Below are positions 1 to 8,329 of a DNA stretch of 64,000 nucleotides, piece after piece. This stretch comes from Luteibacter aegosomatis (GTDB lineage Bacteria; Pseudomonadota; Gammaproteobacteria; Xanthomonadales; Rhodanobacteraceae), in contig NZ_CP095740.1 in the NCBI RefSeq assembly GCF_023078455.1, positions 4,328,001-4,392,000 on the forward strand, given 5' to 3'. The number at the start of each line of letters is the position of its first letter. Position 1 is the first letter of the stretch. The notes below the pieces were generated by a model, which saw only the letters and a program-made list of their open reading frames with translations, had not been told where the DNA came from and made no database searches. Made by a program: the position numbers and the translations under genes.

Positions 1-2188
1 GCACCGGCACGCCCAGGCGGCTGGCGCTGTCGCGATCGATGGTGAGCTTGAGCGCGGTGCCCTGGTCGGCGAGGTTGTTGTCGACGTCGGCCAGCTCCTT
101 GCGCTTGCGCAGCGCCGAGGTCATCTGTTGCGCGTAGCCCGCCAGCTCGGTGCTGTTCACGTCGGACAGCGAGTACTGGTATTCGGTGGCGGACACCTGG
201 CTGTCGAGCGTGACGTCCTGCACCGGCTTCAGGTACAGCGCCACGCCGGCGATCTGCGAGGCCGCGCGTTGCAGGCGCGGCAGCACCTCGTCGAGGCTGT
301 CGCGGTCGCTGCGATTCTTCAGCACCAGCGAAATCTGGCCCTGGTTGAGCGTGGGATTGACCGAGCCCGCGCCGATGAAGGCGGCCACGCCGGACACGGC
401 AGGGTCCTTCGCCAGCGCATCGGCCACGGCCTTGGTGCGCACTTCCATCTGCGGGAAGGCCACGTTCTGGTCGGCCTGCACCACGGCGGTGATGAGGCCG
501 GTGTCCTGCTCGGGCAGCAGGCCCTTGGGGATCACGATATAGAGCACGACGGTGAGCGCCACCGTGAGCGCGGCGATCAGCATCGTGAACGGACGGTGGT
601 CGAGCACCCAGTCGAGGCTGCGGCCATAACCTTCGACGATGCGCGACCACGTGGTGGGCTTGCCCGCGGCGATGGCGTGCTCGTGGGCGTCCTCGGCCTC
701 GGGCAGTTCGTCGGCCTTGAGCAGGTAGGCGCACATCATCGGGGTGAGGGTCAGCGAGACCAGCATCGAGATCGCGACGGCGATCGTCAGCACCCAGGCG
801 AATTCGTGGAACAGGCGGCCGGTGACGCCGGGCATCAGCAGCAGCGGCAGGAACACGGCGATGAGCGACACGGTGAGGGAGAGCACCGTGAAGCCGATTT
901 CCTTCGCGCCGATCTCGGCGGCCGTCTTGCCGTCGTGGCCCTGCTCGATGTAGCGGACGATGTTCTCGATCATCACGATCGCGTCGTCGACCACGAAACC
1001 CGTGGCCACCGCCAGCGCCATCAGCGAGAGGTTGTCGAGCGACATGTTGGCGAAGGCCATCACGCCGAAGGTGCCCATCAGCGACAGCGGCACGGCCACC
1101 GACGGAATCACGGTGGCCCACAGGCGGCGCAGGAAGACGAAGATCACCGCCACCACGAGGCAGATGGTGAGGATCAGGGTGAACTGGACGTCTTCCACCG
1201 AGGCGCGGATGGTGATCGTGCGGTCGGCGAACACGTCCAGGTGCACGTCGGCCGGCAGCACCTTCTGCAGGTCGGGTAGGGTCTGGCGGATCTGCTGCAC
1301 GGTCTGCACGATGTTCGCGCCGGGCTGTCGGCGGATGTCGAGCAGCACGGCGGACTTGCCGTTGGCCCAGGCGGCGAGCTGGTCGTTCTCGACGCCGTCG
1401 ACCACGTTGGCCACGTCGGACAGGCGCACCGGGGCGCCGTTCTTGTAGCTGATGATCGTGCCCTTGTACGCGGCCGCGTCTTCGAGCTGGTCGTTGGTGC
1501 CGATGCTGTAGGACTGCGTCTTGCCGTTCAACGTACCCTTGGGCGCGTTGACGTTGGCCTGGGTGAGCGAGCTGCGCACGTCTTCGAGCGTGAGGCCGAG
1601 GTTGGCCAGCTGCGCCGGATTGACCTGGATGCGCACGGCCGGGCGCACGTTGCCGGCGATGGAGACCAGGCCCACGCCTTCCACCTGGGCGAGCTTCTGC
1701 GCGAGGATCGAGTCCGCGTAGTTGTTCACGTCGCGCAGCGGCAGGCTCTCGGACGTGAGCATCAGCGTCATGATCGGCGCGTCGGCCGGGTTCACGCGGT
1801 TGTAGACCGGCGGATACGGCAGGTTGTTGGGCAGCGTGCCGCGCGCCTGGTTGATCGCCGCCTGCACGTCCTGCGCGGCGATGTCGATGTCGCGATCCAT
1901 GTTGAACTGCAGCACGATCGTCGACAGGCCGGCCGACGAATCGGAACTCATCATCGACAGGCCGGAGATCTGGCCGAAATTGCGCTCCAGCGGCGTGGTG
2001 ATCAGCGCGGCCATCGTGGTGGCGCTGGCACCGGGATACTGGGTGGTGACGACGAGGCTCGGCGCGTCGATCTCCGGCAGCGCCGACACCGGCAGCTGGC
2101 GGTAGCCGAGGATGCCCAGCAGCAGCACCGCCACCATGAGCAGCGAGGTCGCGATCGGCCGGCGAATGAAGAGTGTCGAGAAACCCAC
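1..2188 (-). CDS. RND multidrug efflux permease, AcrB/MdtB-MdtC family (3' end beyond window)
   Basis: Inner-membrane proton-driven pump of the hydrophobe/amphiphile RND family. About 729 residues are visible; the family is usually 1020-1050, so roughly the last 300 are cut off by the left edge. The N-terminus reads GFSTLFIRRPIATSLLMVAV, the TM1 signature of the family, and the TM4 block VVDDAIVMIENIVRY carries the paired aspartates of proton relay. I chose GTG at 2188 because AGGA lies seven bases upstream and the protein then begins right before TM1. The adaptor gene ends 69 bp upstream on the same strand, so the two form an operon (adaptor first). An outer-membrane factor is not seen and may lie further left. 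Substrate cannot be told from sequence. Confidence 0.93.
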   Translation of the reverse strand, partial: MGFSTLFIRRPIATSLLMVAVLLLGILGYRQLPVSALPEIDAPSLVVTTQYPGASATTMAALITTPLERNFGQISGLSMMSSDSSAGLSTIVLQFNMDRDIDIAAQDVQAAINQARGTLPNNLPYPPVYNRVNPADAPIMTLMLTSESLPLRDVNNYADSILAQKLAQVEGVGLVSIAGNVRPAVRIQVNPAQLANLGLTLEDVRSSLTQANVNAPKGTLNGKTQSYSIGTNDQLEDAAAYKGTIISYKNGAPVRLSDVANVVDGVENDQLAAWANGKSAVLLDIRRQPGANIVQTVQQIRQTLPDLQKVLPADVHLDVFADRTITIRASVEDVQFTLILTICLVVAVIFVFLRRLWATVIPSVAVPLSLMGTFGVMAFANMSLDNLSLMALAVATGFVVDDAIVMIENIVRYIEQGHDGKTAAEIGAKEIGFTVLSLTVSLIAVFLPLLLMPGVTGRLFHEFAWVLTIAVAISMLVSLTLTPMMCAYLLKADELPEAEDAHEHAIAAGKPTTWSRIVEGYGRSLDWVLDHRPFTMLIAALTVALTVVLYIVIPKGLLPEQDTGLITAVVQADQNVAFPQMEVRTKAVADALAKDPAVSGVAAFIGAGSVNPTLNQGQISLVLKNRSDRDSLDEVLPRLQRAASQIAGVALYLKPVQDVTLDSQVSATEYQYSLSDVNSTELAGYAQQMTSALRKRKELADVDNNLADQGTALKLTIDRDSASRLGVPV

Positions 2189-2257
2189 GTTCTGATCCTG
2201 GTGTCGTGGCCCCTGGAGGCCCGGTGCGGCGCGCCCTCCGGGGCGCGCCGCGCGCTA

Positions 2258-3523
2258 TCAGCCGCCGCGACGTCCGCCGCGACCCTGCTGGCCCTGCTTG
2301 GCCTTCTGCAATTCTTCGGCGGTCGGCGCGGCCGGCACCTGGCCCGGGGCCAGCGGCTGCACCTTCGAGCCGGGCTTGAGGCGGAACTGGCCTTCGGTGA
2401 CTACCTTGTCGTTGAGCTTCAGGCCCTTGCCGATGAGCACGTGGCTGTCGCCGACTTCGCTGGCGGTTTCCACCGGCTGCATCTTGACCGTGTTGTCGCC
2501 CTGCACGAGGTAGACGTAGTCGCCGTCGGGGCCGCGCTGCACGGCCTGGGCCGGCACCACGAGGCCGTTCTTCACCGTGCGCACCTTCAGCTGCACGTTG
2601 ACGAACTGGCCCGGCCACAGCTGGGTCTTCTCGTTGTCGAACAGCGAGCGCAGGCGGAAGGTGCCGGTACTGGTGTCGATGGTGTTGTCGAGCACGTCGA
2701 GGTGGCCGGTCGCGATGACATGCGAGTCGACGCGATCGAGCGCCTGCACTTCCAGTGCCGAGAGATCGCCACCCTCGGCGGTCGACGAACGCACCATGTC
2801 GAGATTCTTCTCGGGCAGGAAGAACATCACGTAGATCGGATGCACTTCGGTGAGGGTGACGATGGCGTCGCTGGTGGTGAGGATGTTGCCGACATCGACC
2901 GAGCGGATGCCGGCCAGGCCGGTGATGGGCGCGATGACCTTGGTGAAGCCCAACTGCACCTGCGAGGCACGGATGGCCGCCTGGTCGGCCAGGACGGTGG
3001 CGTTGGCCTGGTCGAGGGTGTTCTTGAAGTTGTCCAGGTCCTGCTTGGACACATACTGCTGCCCGCCCTTGTTGACCAGGTTCTGCGAACGCTCCAGGTT
3101 GTTTTTCGCGGTGGCGGCGGCGGCCTGGTCCTGCTTGAGCTTGGCCACCGACTGGTCGTACTGCGACTGGATCGTGCGCGGGTCGATCTCGGCGAGAACG
3201 TCGCCCTTCTTCACCTCCTGGCCTTCCTTGAAGTTCAGCTTCATCAGCTGGCCGCCCACCTGCGGCCCCACGGTGACGACATTGCGCGCCTGGACGGTGC
3301 CCAGCGCGGTGAGGTAGACCGGTACATCCTGGCTGACGACGGGCACGACGGTGACCGGCACCGGCGGCTGGTCCTTGCCCTGCCCTTCGCCGTTGGCCTG
3401 CGCACCTGCGGCGGCGGCCTCGCCCTTTCCACCCTTGCCATGGTGCAGGCGCGGAACGACGAAGAAGCCCGCGATCACCACGACAACGATGACGGCCAGC
3501 GCGATTTTCCAGAAACGCGACAT
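2258..3523 (-). CDS. RND efflux periplasmic adaptor (HlyD/MdtA type membrane fusion protein)
   Basis: A 421-residue periplasmic adaptor that would link the downstream permease to an outer-membrane channel. It begins with one N-terminal membrane anchor (about residues 5-24, IALAVIVVVVIAGFFVVPRL), then a Gly/Ala/Lys-rich linker. The biotinyl-lipoyl half-motifs follow (VGPQVGGQLMKL with LAEIDPRTIQSQYDQSV; later ITGLAGIRSVDVGNIL) around a coiled coil. The C-terminus is a basic, Gly/Gln-rich tail. The open frame extends upstream to 4297, but ATG 3523 is right: GGGAG stands six bases before it and the TM anchor follows at once. It is the first gene of a two-gene minus-strand unit with the permease at 1-2188. 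Confidence 0.93.
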   Translation of the reverse strand: MSRFWKIALAVIVVVVIAGFFVVPRLHHGKGGKGEAAAAGAQANGEGQGKDQPPVPVTVVPVVSQDVPVYLTALGTVQARNVVTVGPQVGGQLMKLNFKEGQEVKKGDVLAEIDPRTIQSQYDQSVAKLKQDQAAAATAKNNLERSQNLVNKGGQQYVSKQDLDNFKNTLDQANATVLADQAAIRASQVQLGFTKVIAPITGLAGIRSVDVGNILTTSDAIVTLTEVHPIYVMFFLPEKNLDMVRSSTAEGGDLSALEVQALDRVDSHVIATGHLDVLDNTIDTSTGTFRLRSLFDNEKTQLWPGQFVNVQLKVRTVKNGLVVPAQAVQRGPDGDYVYLVQGDNTVKMQPVETASEVGDSHVLIGKGLKLNDKVVTEGQFRLKPGSKVQPLAPGQVPAAPTAEELQKAKQGQQGRGGRRGG

Positions 3524-3728
3524 GAAACACTCCCAGGGGTCAAAAGCCGGCCTTCGCTCGAGGCCGGGCGCGCCGTGCGCCAACGGTTTATACCCGCAAA
3601 ACGTTAACGAACCACGGCGCCAATATAGGTGTTGGGGAACGGCATTGAACAATGCCGGTTGACAGGGGTGCACCATGACTGACGGCACGTCCCCCGTCAT
3701 CTCCTTGCCATGAGCGATCCCGAGACCG

Positions 3729-3757
3729 CTGACGAACGCCGAGGTTCCCCCTATACT
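3729..3757 (+). promoter_or_regulatory. Sigma70-type promoter of the cytochrome c gene
   Basis: CTGACG (3729-3734), a 17-base spacer, then TATACT (3752-3757), about 90 bases before the GTG start at 3848. The 324-bp divergent region 3524-3847 holds no gene I can support. On the minus strand, TATATT and TATAAA hexamers around 3575-3625 could serve the efflux operon, but no clear -35 accompanies them. Confidence 0.6.
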
Positions 3758-3847
3758 CGCCGAGGTTCGTCGCCGCATCGCGGCTTGCAGGCACGCCGAA
3801 TCCCCGGGGAGGGGGGTCGGCACACCCAAAACCAGTGGAGTCAATGC

Positions 3848-4381
3848 GTGAGCGGTTCTCCAAGCAAGTCCGACCAGAACTTCATGCGCCAGTTTTCCTG
3901 GCTGACCGCGGGCCTCAGCGTCCTGGCCCTGGTCCTGATGGTGATCGCATACACCATCTACAGTCACATCCCCAAGGAGCAGGATCCGGCGGTGGCCAAG
4001 CGCACCGAAGCCCGGATCGCGCCCACGGGTGCCGTCTACGCCGGCGATACCGGCCGCGCAGCGATGCAGGCCGCCCAGGAAGCCGCCGCCAAGGCCGCGG
4101 CCGCGCAGGTCGCCTATGGCGGCAGCACCGACGGCAAGACCATCTACGACAATCTCTGCCACAGCTGCCACACCGCCGGCGTGGCCGGTGCGCCGAAGCT
4201 GGGCGACAAGGGCGCCTGGAGCGCCCGCATCGCCCAGGGCACGGCCACGCTGATCAAGCATGCGATCGAGGGCTACACCGGTCCGGACGGCAACCACATG
4301 CCGGCCCGCGGCGGCAATCCCGCGCTCAACGACGAGCAGATGACCAATACGGTCAAGTGGATGATCGATCAGGCGAAGTGA
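3848..4381 (+). CDS. Membrane-anchored c-type cytochrome (cytochrome c5-like)
   Basis: A 177-residue monohaem cytochrome. A short polar N-terminus is followed by a single TM anchor (SWLTAGLSVLALVLMVIAYT, about residues 16-36), an Ala-rich linker, then the haem domain with CHSCH (CxxCH) for covalent haem. The methionine in HMPARGGNP is the likely sixth ligand. The domain would face the periplasm and carry electrons near the respiratory chain. An in-frame ATG exists at 3710, but it lies upstream of the promoter at 3729-3757. GTG 3848 has GGAG seven bases before it and gives a proper anchor, so I prefer it. Monocistronic, with a hairpin terminator at 4411-4431. Confidence 0.88.
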   Translation: MSGSPSKSDQNFMRQFSWLTAGLSVLALVLMVIAYTIYSHIPKEQDPAVAKRTEARIAPTGAVYAGDTGRAAMQAAQEAAAKAAAAQVAYGGSTDGKTIYDNLCHSCHTAGVAGAPKLGDKGAWSARIAQGTATLIKHAIEGYTGPDGNHMPARGGNPALNDEQMTNTVKWMIDQAK

Positions 4382-4410
4382 TAGTTACCAGTGGCGGGTA
4401 ACGCATGGAG

Positions 4411-4431
4411 GCCGCGAGCGATCGCGGCTTT
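4411..4431 (+). terminator. Rho-independent-like terminator after the cytochrome c gene
   Basis: Seven-base perfect stem GCCGCGA/TCGCGGC with a GCGA loop, followed by only three T residues, 30 bases after the stop codon. A weak T-run, hence moderate confidence. Confidence 0.55.
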
Positions 4432-4461
4432 CGTGTGTTAGCACTTCGAGCTTCGCAGGAG

Positions 4462-4537
4462 TTCGCCGATGCGATCGGCTCCCACCCTTCGGCAGGAAGC
4501 TTGCTACCGAAGGGGTGGGAGCCGATCGTATCGGCGA
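4462..4537. repeat. Palindromic REP-like element, GATCGGCTCCCA subfamily
   Basis: Inverted repeat with outer arms TCGCCGATGCGATCGGCTCC and its near-complement, and inner arms CCCTTCGG / CCGAAGGGG. Near-identical elements stand at 20345-20406 and 20874-20953, and a sister subfamily (GGTCCGCTCCCA) at 12110-12183, 41836-42020 and 45705-45877. It separates two convergent genes and could act as a bidirectional transcription stop. Confidence 0.8.
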
Positions 4538-4540
4538 TTC

Positions 4541-5125
4541 CTAGTGCTGGAGCACCCAATCCGCGGCGAAAGCCCGTAACTGGGGAAAGAACGTCTCGAA
4601 CGTAGCCCTGAGCGCCCCGTCGTCCGCCAGCAGCAACGGCATCGCCTCGGCCACCGGATTGGTCCGCGACAGCCGCCGCGACAGCCCGCCGAAGGCCGCG
4701 GCCACCCGATCGGGATCGATGTAGCCGGCGGGCAGGTCGTTGGCGTCCATATAGGAAAGGAACCGCTTCAGCCCCTCCGGCAGGATCGCTTCGGCCTCAT
4801 GAAGCTCGGCGCGCACGCGATCGGAGAACGGCCCCAGCGGCTCGTCGCTCCAGCGGGCGAAATCCCGCGCCAGGCAGTGATCGAACCACACGTCGAGCAG
4901 GATGCCCGCGTAACGGCGAAACGGCGCGGGCATGCGCTCGCGCGCGGCGCGCACCTCCGGATGGCTATCCGTGTACCCGTCGATGGCCCGGTGCAGGTAG
5001 ATGCCCTGGCGCACGCGTGGCGGCAACGCCTCGTCGGGAGTGCCCCTCACGAAATCGCCGAGGGTACCGCCCAGGCGCAGCTCGCCATCGCCACCGGCCA
5101 GCAGGGCATGGGCAAGCACGTTCAC
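4541..5125 (-). CDS. acpH: Acyl carrier protein phosphodiesterase
   Basis: AcpH removes the 4'-phosphopantetheine arm from holo-ACP, regenerating apo-ACP in the cytoplasm. The 194-residue length is typical (E. coli about 193). The start MNVLAHALLA, the block GTLGDFVRG and the histidine/aspartate-rich IYLHRAIDGYTDSH are hallmarks of this HD-like metal-dependent family (DUF479), as is LDVWFDHCLARD in the middle. Its start faces the alpha/beta hydrolase gene at 5173, leaving 47 bp for a divergent promoter. A palindromic repeat lies 3 bp past its stop. The window also carries a dedicated ACP at 36883, a possible additional substrate, but that is inference. Confidence 0.93.
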   Translation of the reverse strand: MNVLAHALLAGGDGELRLGGTLGDFVRGTPDEALPPRVRQGIYLHRAIDGYTDSHPEVRAARERMPAPFRRYAGILLDVWFDHCLARDFARWSDEPLGPFSDRVRAELHEAEAILPEGLKRFLSYMDANDLPAGYIDPDRVAAAFGGLSRRLSRTNPVAEAMPLLLADDGALRATFETFFPQLRAFAADWVLQH

Positions 5126-5172
5126 GACGGGGCTCCGGCGCGGTTGTCACGGGCAGCGGGTATCATGACGGG

Positions 5173-5871
5173 ATGAACGATCTACTTTCCGTGGCGCCGG
5201 AACGCTTTCCGGACGAAACCGCAAGATTCGCGCTCGACGGTCCCGCTGGCAAGCTCGAATGCGAGGCCCGGGCCGCCGGGTCCGAGGGCAAGCGCGACGC
5301 CGTCGCGGTCATCTGCCATCCGCTGTCCACCGACGGCGGCAGCATGCACAACAAGGTGGTCACGATGGTCGAGCGCGCGCTGCGCGAGTCCGGCGTCGAC
5401 ACCGTCATCTTCAATTTCCGCAGCGTGGGCCACTCCGAAGGCGAATTCGACCAGGGCAACGGCGAGAGCGACGACCTCGCCACGGTGGTCGCCTGGGCCC
5501 GCAAGGTGCGTCCGAGTGCCACGCTCTGGCTCGCCGGGTTCTCCTTCGGCAGCTACGTCACCCTGCGCAACGCCGTGCGCCTGGGTGCCGAGGGCCTCGT
5601 CAGCATCGCCCCGCCCGCCGCGGGCCGCGGCTGGGACTTCGGCCCCATCGAGCTGCCGTCGTGCCGCTGGCTCGTGGTGATGGGCGATGCCGACGAGATC
5701 GTCGAACCGCAGGCGGTCTACGACTGGATCGACGGCCTTCCTGAAGGCAGTCGCCCGGTGCTGGTGAAGATGGAAGACACCAGCCACTTCTTCCACCGTC
5801 GCCTCATGGACCTGCGTGGCGTCATCAAGCACGCGGTGAAAGACTGGCCGCCGCTGCCCGCCTCCGCATGA
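5173..5871 (+). CDS. Alpha/beta hydrolase (YfhR/dienelactone hydrolase-like)
   Basis: A 232-residue cytoplasmic serine hydrolase. GFSFGSY gives the nucleophile elbow GxSxG near residue 121. Asp in MGDADEIVEP and His in DTSHFFHRR complete a plausible triad, and CHPLSTDGGSMHNKV early on is typical of the prokaryotic alpha/beta hydrolase subfamily annotated only as 'hydrolase'. No signal peptide. The frame is open upstream to 5017, but that stretch lies inside acpH on the other strand; ATG 5173 is preceded by GACGGG. Its stop overlaps the zapE start by four bases (ATGA), so the two are translationally coupled. Substrate unknown. Confidence 0.85.
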   Translation: MNDLLSVAPERFPDETARFALDGPAGKLECEARAAGSEGKRDAVAVICHPLSTDGGSMHNKVVTMVERALRESGVDTVIFNFRSVGHSEGEFDQGNGESDDLATVVAWARKVRPSATLWLAGFSFGSYVTLRNAVRLGAEGLVSIAPPAAGRGWDFGPIELPSCRWLVVMGDADEIVEPQAVYDWIDGLPEGSRPVLVKMEDTSHFFHRRLMDLRGVIKHAVKDWPPLPASA

Positions 5872-6980
5872 GCTGCAGCGCATCCACGCCGGGCGAGCGT
5901 TATCGCGACGGCATCGCCGGACACCGCTGGGAGTCCGATCCCGCCCAGCTCCCCGTCATCGCCCAGTTCGATCGCCTGCACGCCGCGCTGTGCACGTCCG
6001 ACGCCGCGCCGGCCGGCCTCCTCGGCCGCCTGCGCACGATGCTCGGCGGCGAGCAACGCAAGGCCGTGCCCGGCCTTTACCTATGGGGCAGCGTCGGCCG
6101 CGGCAAGACGTTCCTCATGGATCTCTTCGTCTCCAGCCTGTCGCCCGGGCTCGCCCTGCGCCGGCATTTCCACCGTTTCATGCAGGAGACCCACGCCACC
6201 CTGCGCGAGCTGGGCGAACGGCAGAACCCGCTCGACGAAGTGGCCGCCCGCCTCGCCGCGAAGTGCCGCGTGCTCTGCCTCGACGAGTTCCTGGTCACCG
6301 ACATCGGCGACGCGATGATCCTCTCCGCCCTGCTCGAAGGCCTCTTCGAACGCGGCGTCACGCTGGTCACCACGTCGAACACGCCACCCTCCGGCCTCTA
6401 CAAGGACGGCCTGCAACGCGCGCGGTTCCTGCCGGCCATCGCCGCCATCGAAGCGCATTGCGTGGTGCACGAGATGGTCTCGCCGCGCGACTGGCGGCTG
6501 CGCGCGCTCAGCCAGGCGCCCGTCTACCTTGTGCCTCCCGGACCCGAGGCGGAACGCTCGCTGGCGAAGATCTTCAACGGGCAGGCGCAGGGCGACATCG
6601 TCGACGACGATACGATTCATCTCAACGCGCGTCACGTCCCGGTGCGAAAACGGGCGGACAACATCGTCTGGTTCGACTTCGCCGCCTTGTGCGAAGGACC
6701 GCGCGCGGTGTCCGATTACATCGAACTGGCCAAGGCCTATCCCGCCGTCATCGTTTCCAACGTGCCGCAGTTCACCGCCTACTCCGAGAACGAAGCCAAG
6801 CGCTTCGTGCTGCTGGTCGACGAGTTCTACGACCGCCACGTGAAGCTCATCCTGTCGGCCGCCGCGCCGATCACCGAGTTGTACGACGGAACGAAGGTAC
6901 GCGCGGAATTCGGTCGCACGGAGTCACGCCTCATCGAGATGCAGAGCGAAGACTACCTCGGCCGTGAGCACAAGCCCTGA
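5868..6980 (+). CDS. zapE: Cell division protein ZapE (AFG1-like ATPase)
   Basis: P-loop ATPase of the AFG1/LACE1 family; in E. coli ZapE binds FtsZ and acts at the constricting Z-ring, mainly under stress. At 370 residues it has the usual bacterial length (E. coli 375). Walker A GSVGRGKT lies at residues 74-81 within YLWGSVGRGKTFLMDLF, Walker B in VLCLDEFLVTD, and sensor-1-like TTSNTPPSGLY follows. The family's conserved VPQF and LVDEFYDRHVKL segments are both present near the C-terminus. It overlaps the hydrolase upstream by ATGA and is followed 89 bp later by the 7070 gene, so 5173-8316 looks like one transcription unit. Confidence 0.93.
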   Translation: MSCSASTPGERYRDGIAGHRWESDPAQLPVIAQFDRLHAALCTSDAAPAGLLGRLRTMLGGEQRKAVPGLYLWGSVGRGKTFLMDLFVSSLSPGLALRRHFHRFMQETHATLRELGERQNPLDEVAARLAAKCRVLCLDEFLVTDIGDAMILSALLEGLFERGVTLVTTSNTPPSGLYKDGLQRARFLPAIAAIEAHCVVHEMVSPRDWRLRALSQAPVYLVPPGPEAERSLAKIFNGQAQGDIVDDDTIHLNARHVPVRKRADNIVWFDFAALCEGPRAVSDYIELAKAYPAVIVSNVPQFTAYSENEAKRFVLLVDEFYDRHVKLILSAAAPITELYDGTKVRAEFGRTESRLIEMQSEDYLGREHKP

Positions 6981-7069
6981 TGCGAAAGGCCCGCGGACGG
7001 CTAGCGGCAAGCACCGGAAACAGGCCATGCTTTGCGGGCGGGTCCCCCGCACTCCCCAAGAGGTACGCC

Positions 7070-7534
7070 ATGGAACATTGCGAACTGATCCCCGGCCGCG
7101 GCATCCGCCGGGGCGACACCGACATCTTCTTCGGCATGCGCCGCAAGGCCCTGCGTGACGCGCTCGGCTACAAGCAGGCCGGCGACGGCATGTGGGACGA
7201 CGAAGACGAATACGCCGACGGCGAAGGCCACGATTGGCTGCTGCTGCGCTTCCTCGACGACAAGCTCTGCGACATCGAAGTGCGAGGCGGCGAGCTCTCC
7301 CACGACGGCATCGAACTGAAGCACACCGACATGCCGCGGTTGCACGACGACCTCGAGCGCAAGGGCATGGCCCTGGAAGCGACCGAATGGCTCTCCGAAG
7401 GCCACGACTGCGTCGACCTCCAGATCGTCGTCGCATCGAACAGGGACATCGAGGAGTTCGACGACAGCGACCGGAGCAACGACGACAAGATCGCCTGGGT
7501 CATCACCAGCAGCGACTTCAAGGTCGAAGACTGA
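7070..7534 (+). CDS. Conserved hypothetical acidic protein
   Basis: A 154-residue soluble protein that I do not recognise. It is strongly acidic (runs such as DDEDEYADGEG and EEFDDSDRSNDD) and has no signal peptide or membrane segment. I chose ATG 7070 over the upstream in-frame start at 6980 because AAGAGGT lies five to six bases before it and the upstream extension looks non-coding. It sits between zapE and an AmiD-type amidase; its stop codon shares one base with the amidase start (TGATG), so the two are probably co-translated. A link to the envelope is suggested only by context. Confidence 0.75.
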   Translation: MEHCELIPGRGIRRGDTDIFFGMRRKALRDALGYKQAGDGMWDDEDEYADGEGHDWLLLRFLDDKLCDIEVRGGELSHDGIELKHTDMPRLHDDLERKGMALEATEWLSEGHDCVDLQIVVASNRDIEEFDDSDRSNDDKIAWVITSSDFKVED

Positions 7535-8316
7535 TGGACGGCCGGCCCGCACGCACCGTCCACGTCGTTCGCATCGCGGCGGCGGCGGCCGTGCTGGCCC
7601 TGCTGGCGGCCTGCGCATCGGCACCCGCCGTCGCCCCGCAACGCAGTGCCCTCGCGCACTGGTCGCCCTCGCCCAACTTCAACGCGCGCAAGGCACAACT
7701 CATCGTGCTGCACCACACCTCCACGGCGAATGCCGCGGAGGCCCTGCGCATCCTGAAGAGCCGCAATAGCGAAGGACAGGTCAGCGCCCATTACCTCGTG
7801 GAAGCCGATGGCCGCATCGACCAGCTCGTCGACGACGGTGCGCGTGCATGGCATGCCGGCGCATCGCGCTGGGCGGGCATGACCGACATCAATTCCTCGT
7901 CGATCGGCATCGAGATCGACAACGACGGCGTATCCCCGTTCACCCAGCCGCAGATCCAGGCCCTGGTGAACCTGCTGGCCGATCTCACCTCGCGACTCGG
8001 CATCCCGCGCGAGGCGGTGGTGGGACATGGCGATATCGCCCCGGGCCGCAAGAACGATCCCAGCGCATTGTTTCCCTGGAGTACGCTGGCGCGTTACGGT
8101 TTCGGGCTATGGCCCGACCAGCCGCTCATTCCGGCCCCACCGGGGTTCGACAGCCTCGCGGCGATACGGATGGTGGGATACGACGTGTCCAATCCGCGCA
8201 CGGCCATCGTGGCCTTCCATCGGCACTACCGGGGAATGGAAAGCGAAACGCTCGACGGGACGGATGCGTCGATCCTCTATTCGCTGCAGCGGAAGCTGAT
8301 GGCGCCTCGGTCCTGA
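7534..8316 (+). CDS. N-acetylmuramoyl-L-alanine amidase, AmiD-like lipoprotein
   Basis: A zinc amidase of the amidase_2/PGRP fold that cleaves the MurNAc-L-Ala bond in peptidoglycan or in released muropeptides. The 260-residue protein starts with a signal sequence ending in a lipobox (LLAACAS), so it should be a lipoprotein. Zinc and catalytic residues are visible: His in IVLHHTST, Glu in GIEIDNDG, and VVGHGDIAPGRKNDP, which carries the second zinc His, Lys and Asp as in E. coli AmiD. A C-terminal extension after FPW resembles the AmiD peptidoglycan-binding tail. Last gene of the 5173-8316 unit; convergent with ltaE, only 13 bp apart. Confidence 0.9.
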   Translation: MDGRPARTVHVVRIAAAAAVLALLAACASAPAVAPQRSALAHWSPSPNFNARKAQLIVLHHTSTANAAEALRILKSRNSEGQVSAHYLVEADGRIDQLVDDGARAWHAGASRWAGMTDINSSSIGIEIDNDGVSPFTQPQIQALVNLLADLTSRLGIPREAVVGHGDIAPGRKNDPSALFPWSTLARYGFGLWPDQPLIPAPPGFDSLAAIRMVGYDVSNPRTAIVAFHRHYRGMESETLDGTDASILYSLQRKLMAPRS

Positions 8317-8329
8317 CGACCGAAAAGCC

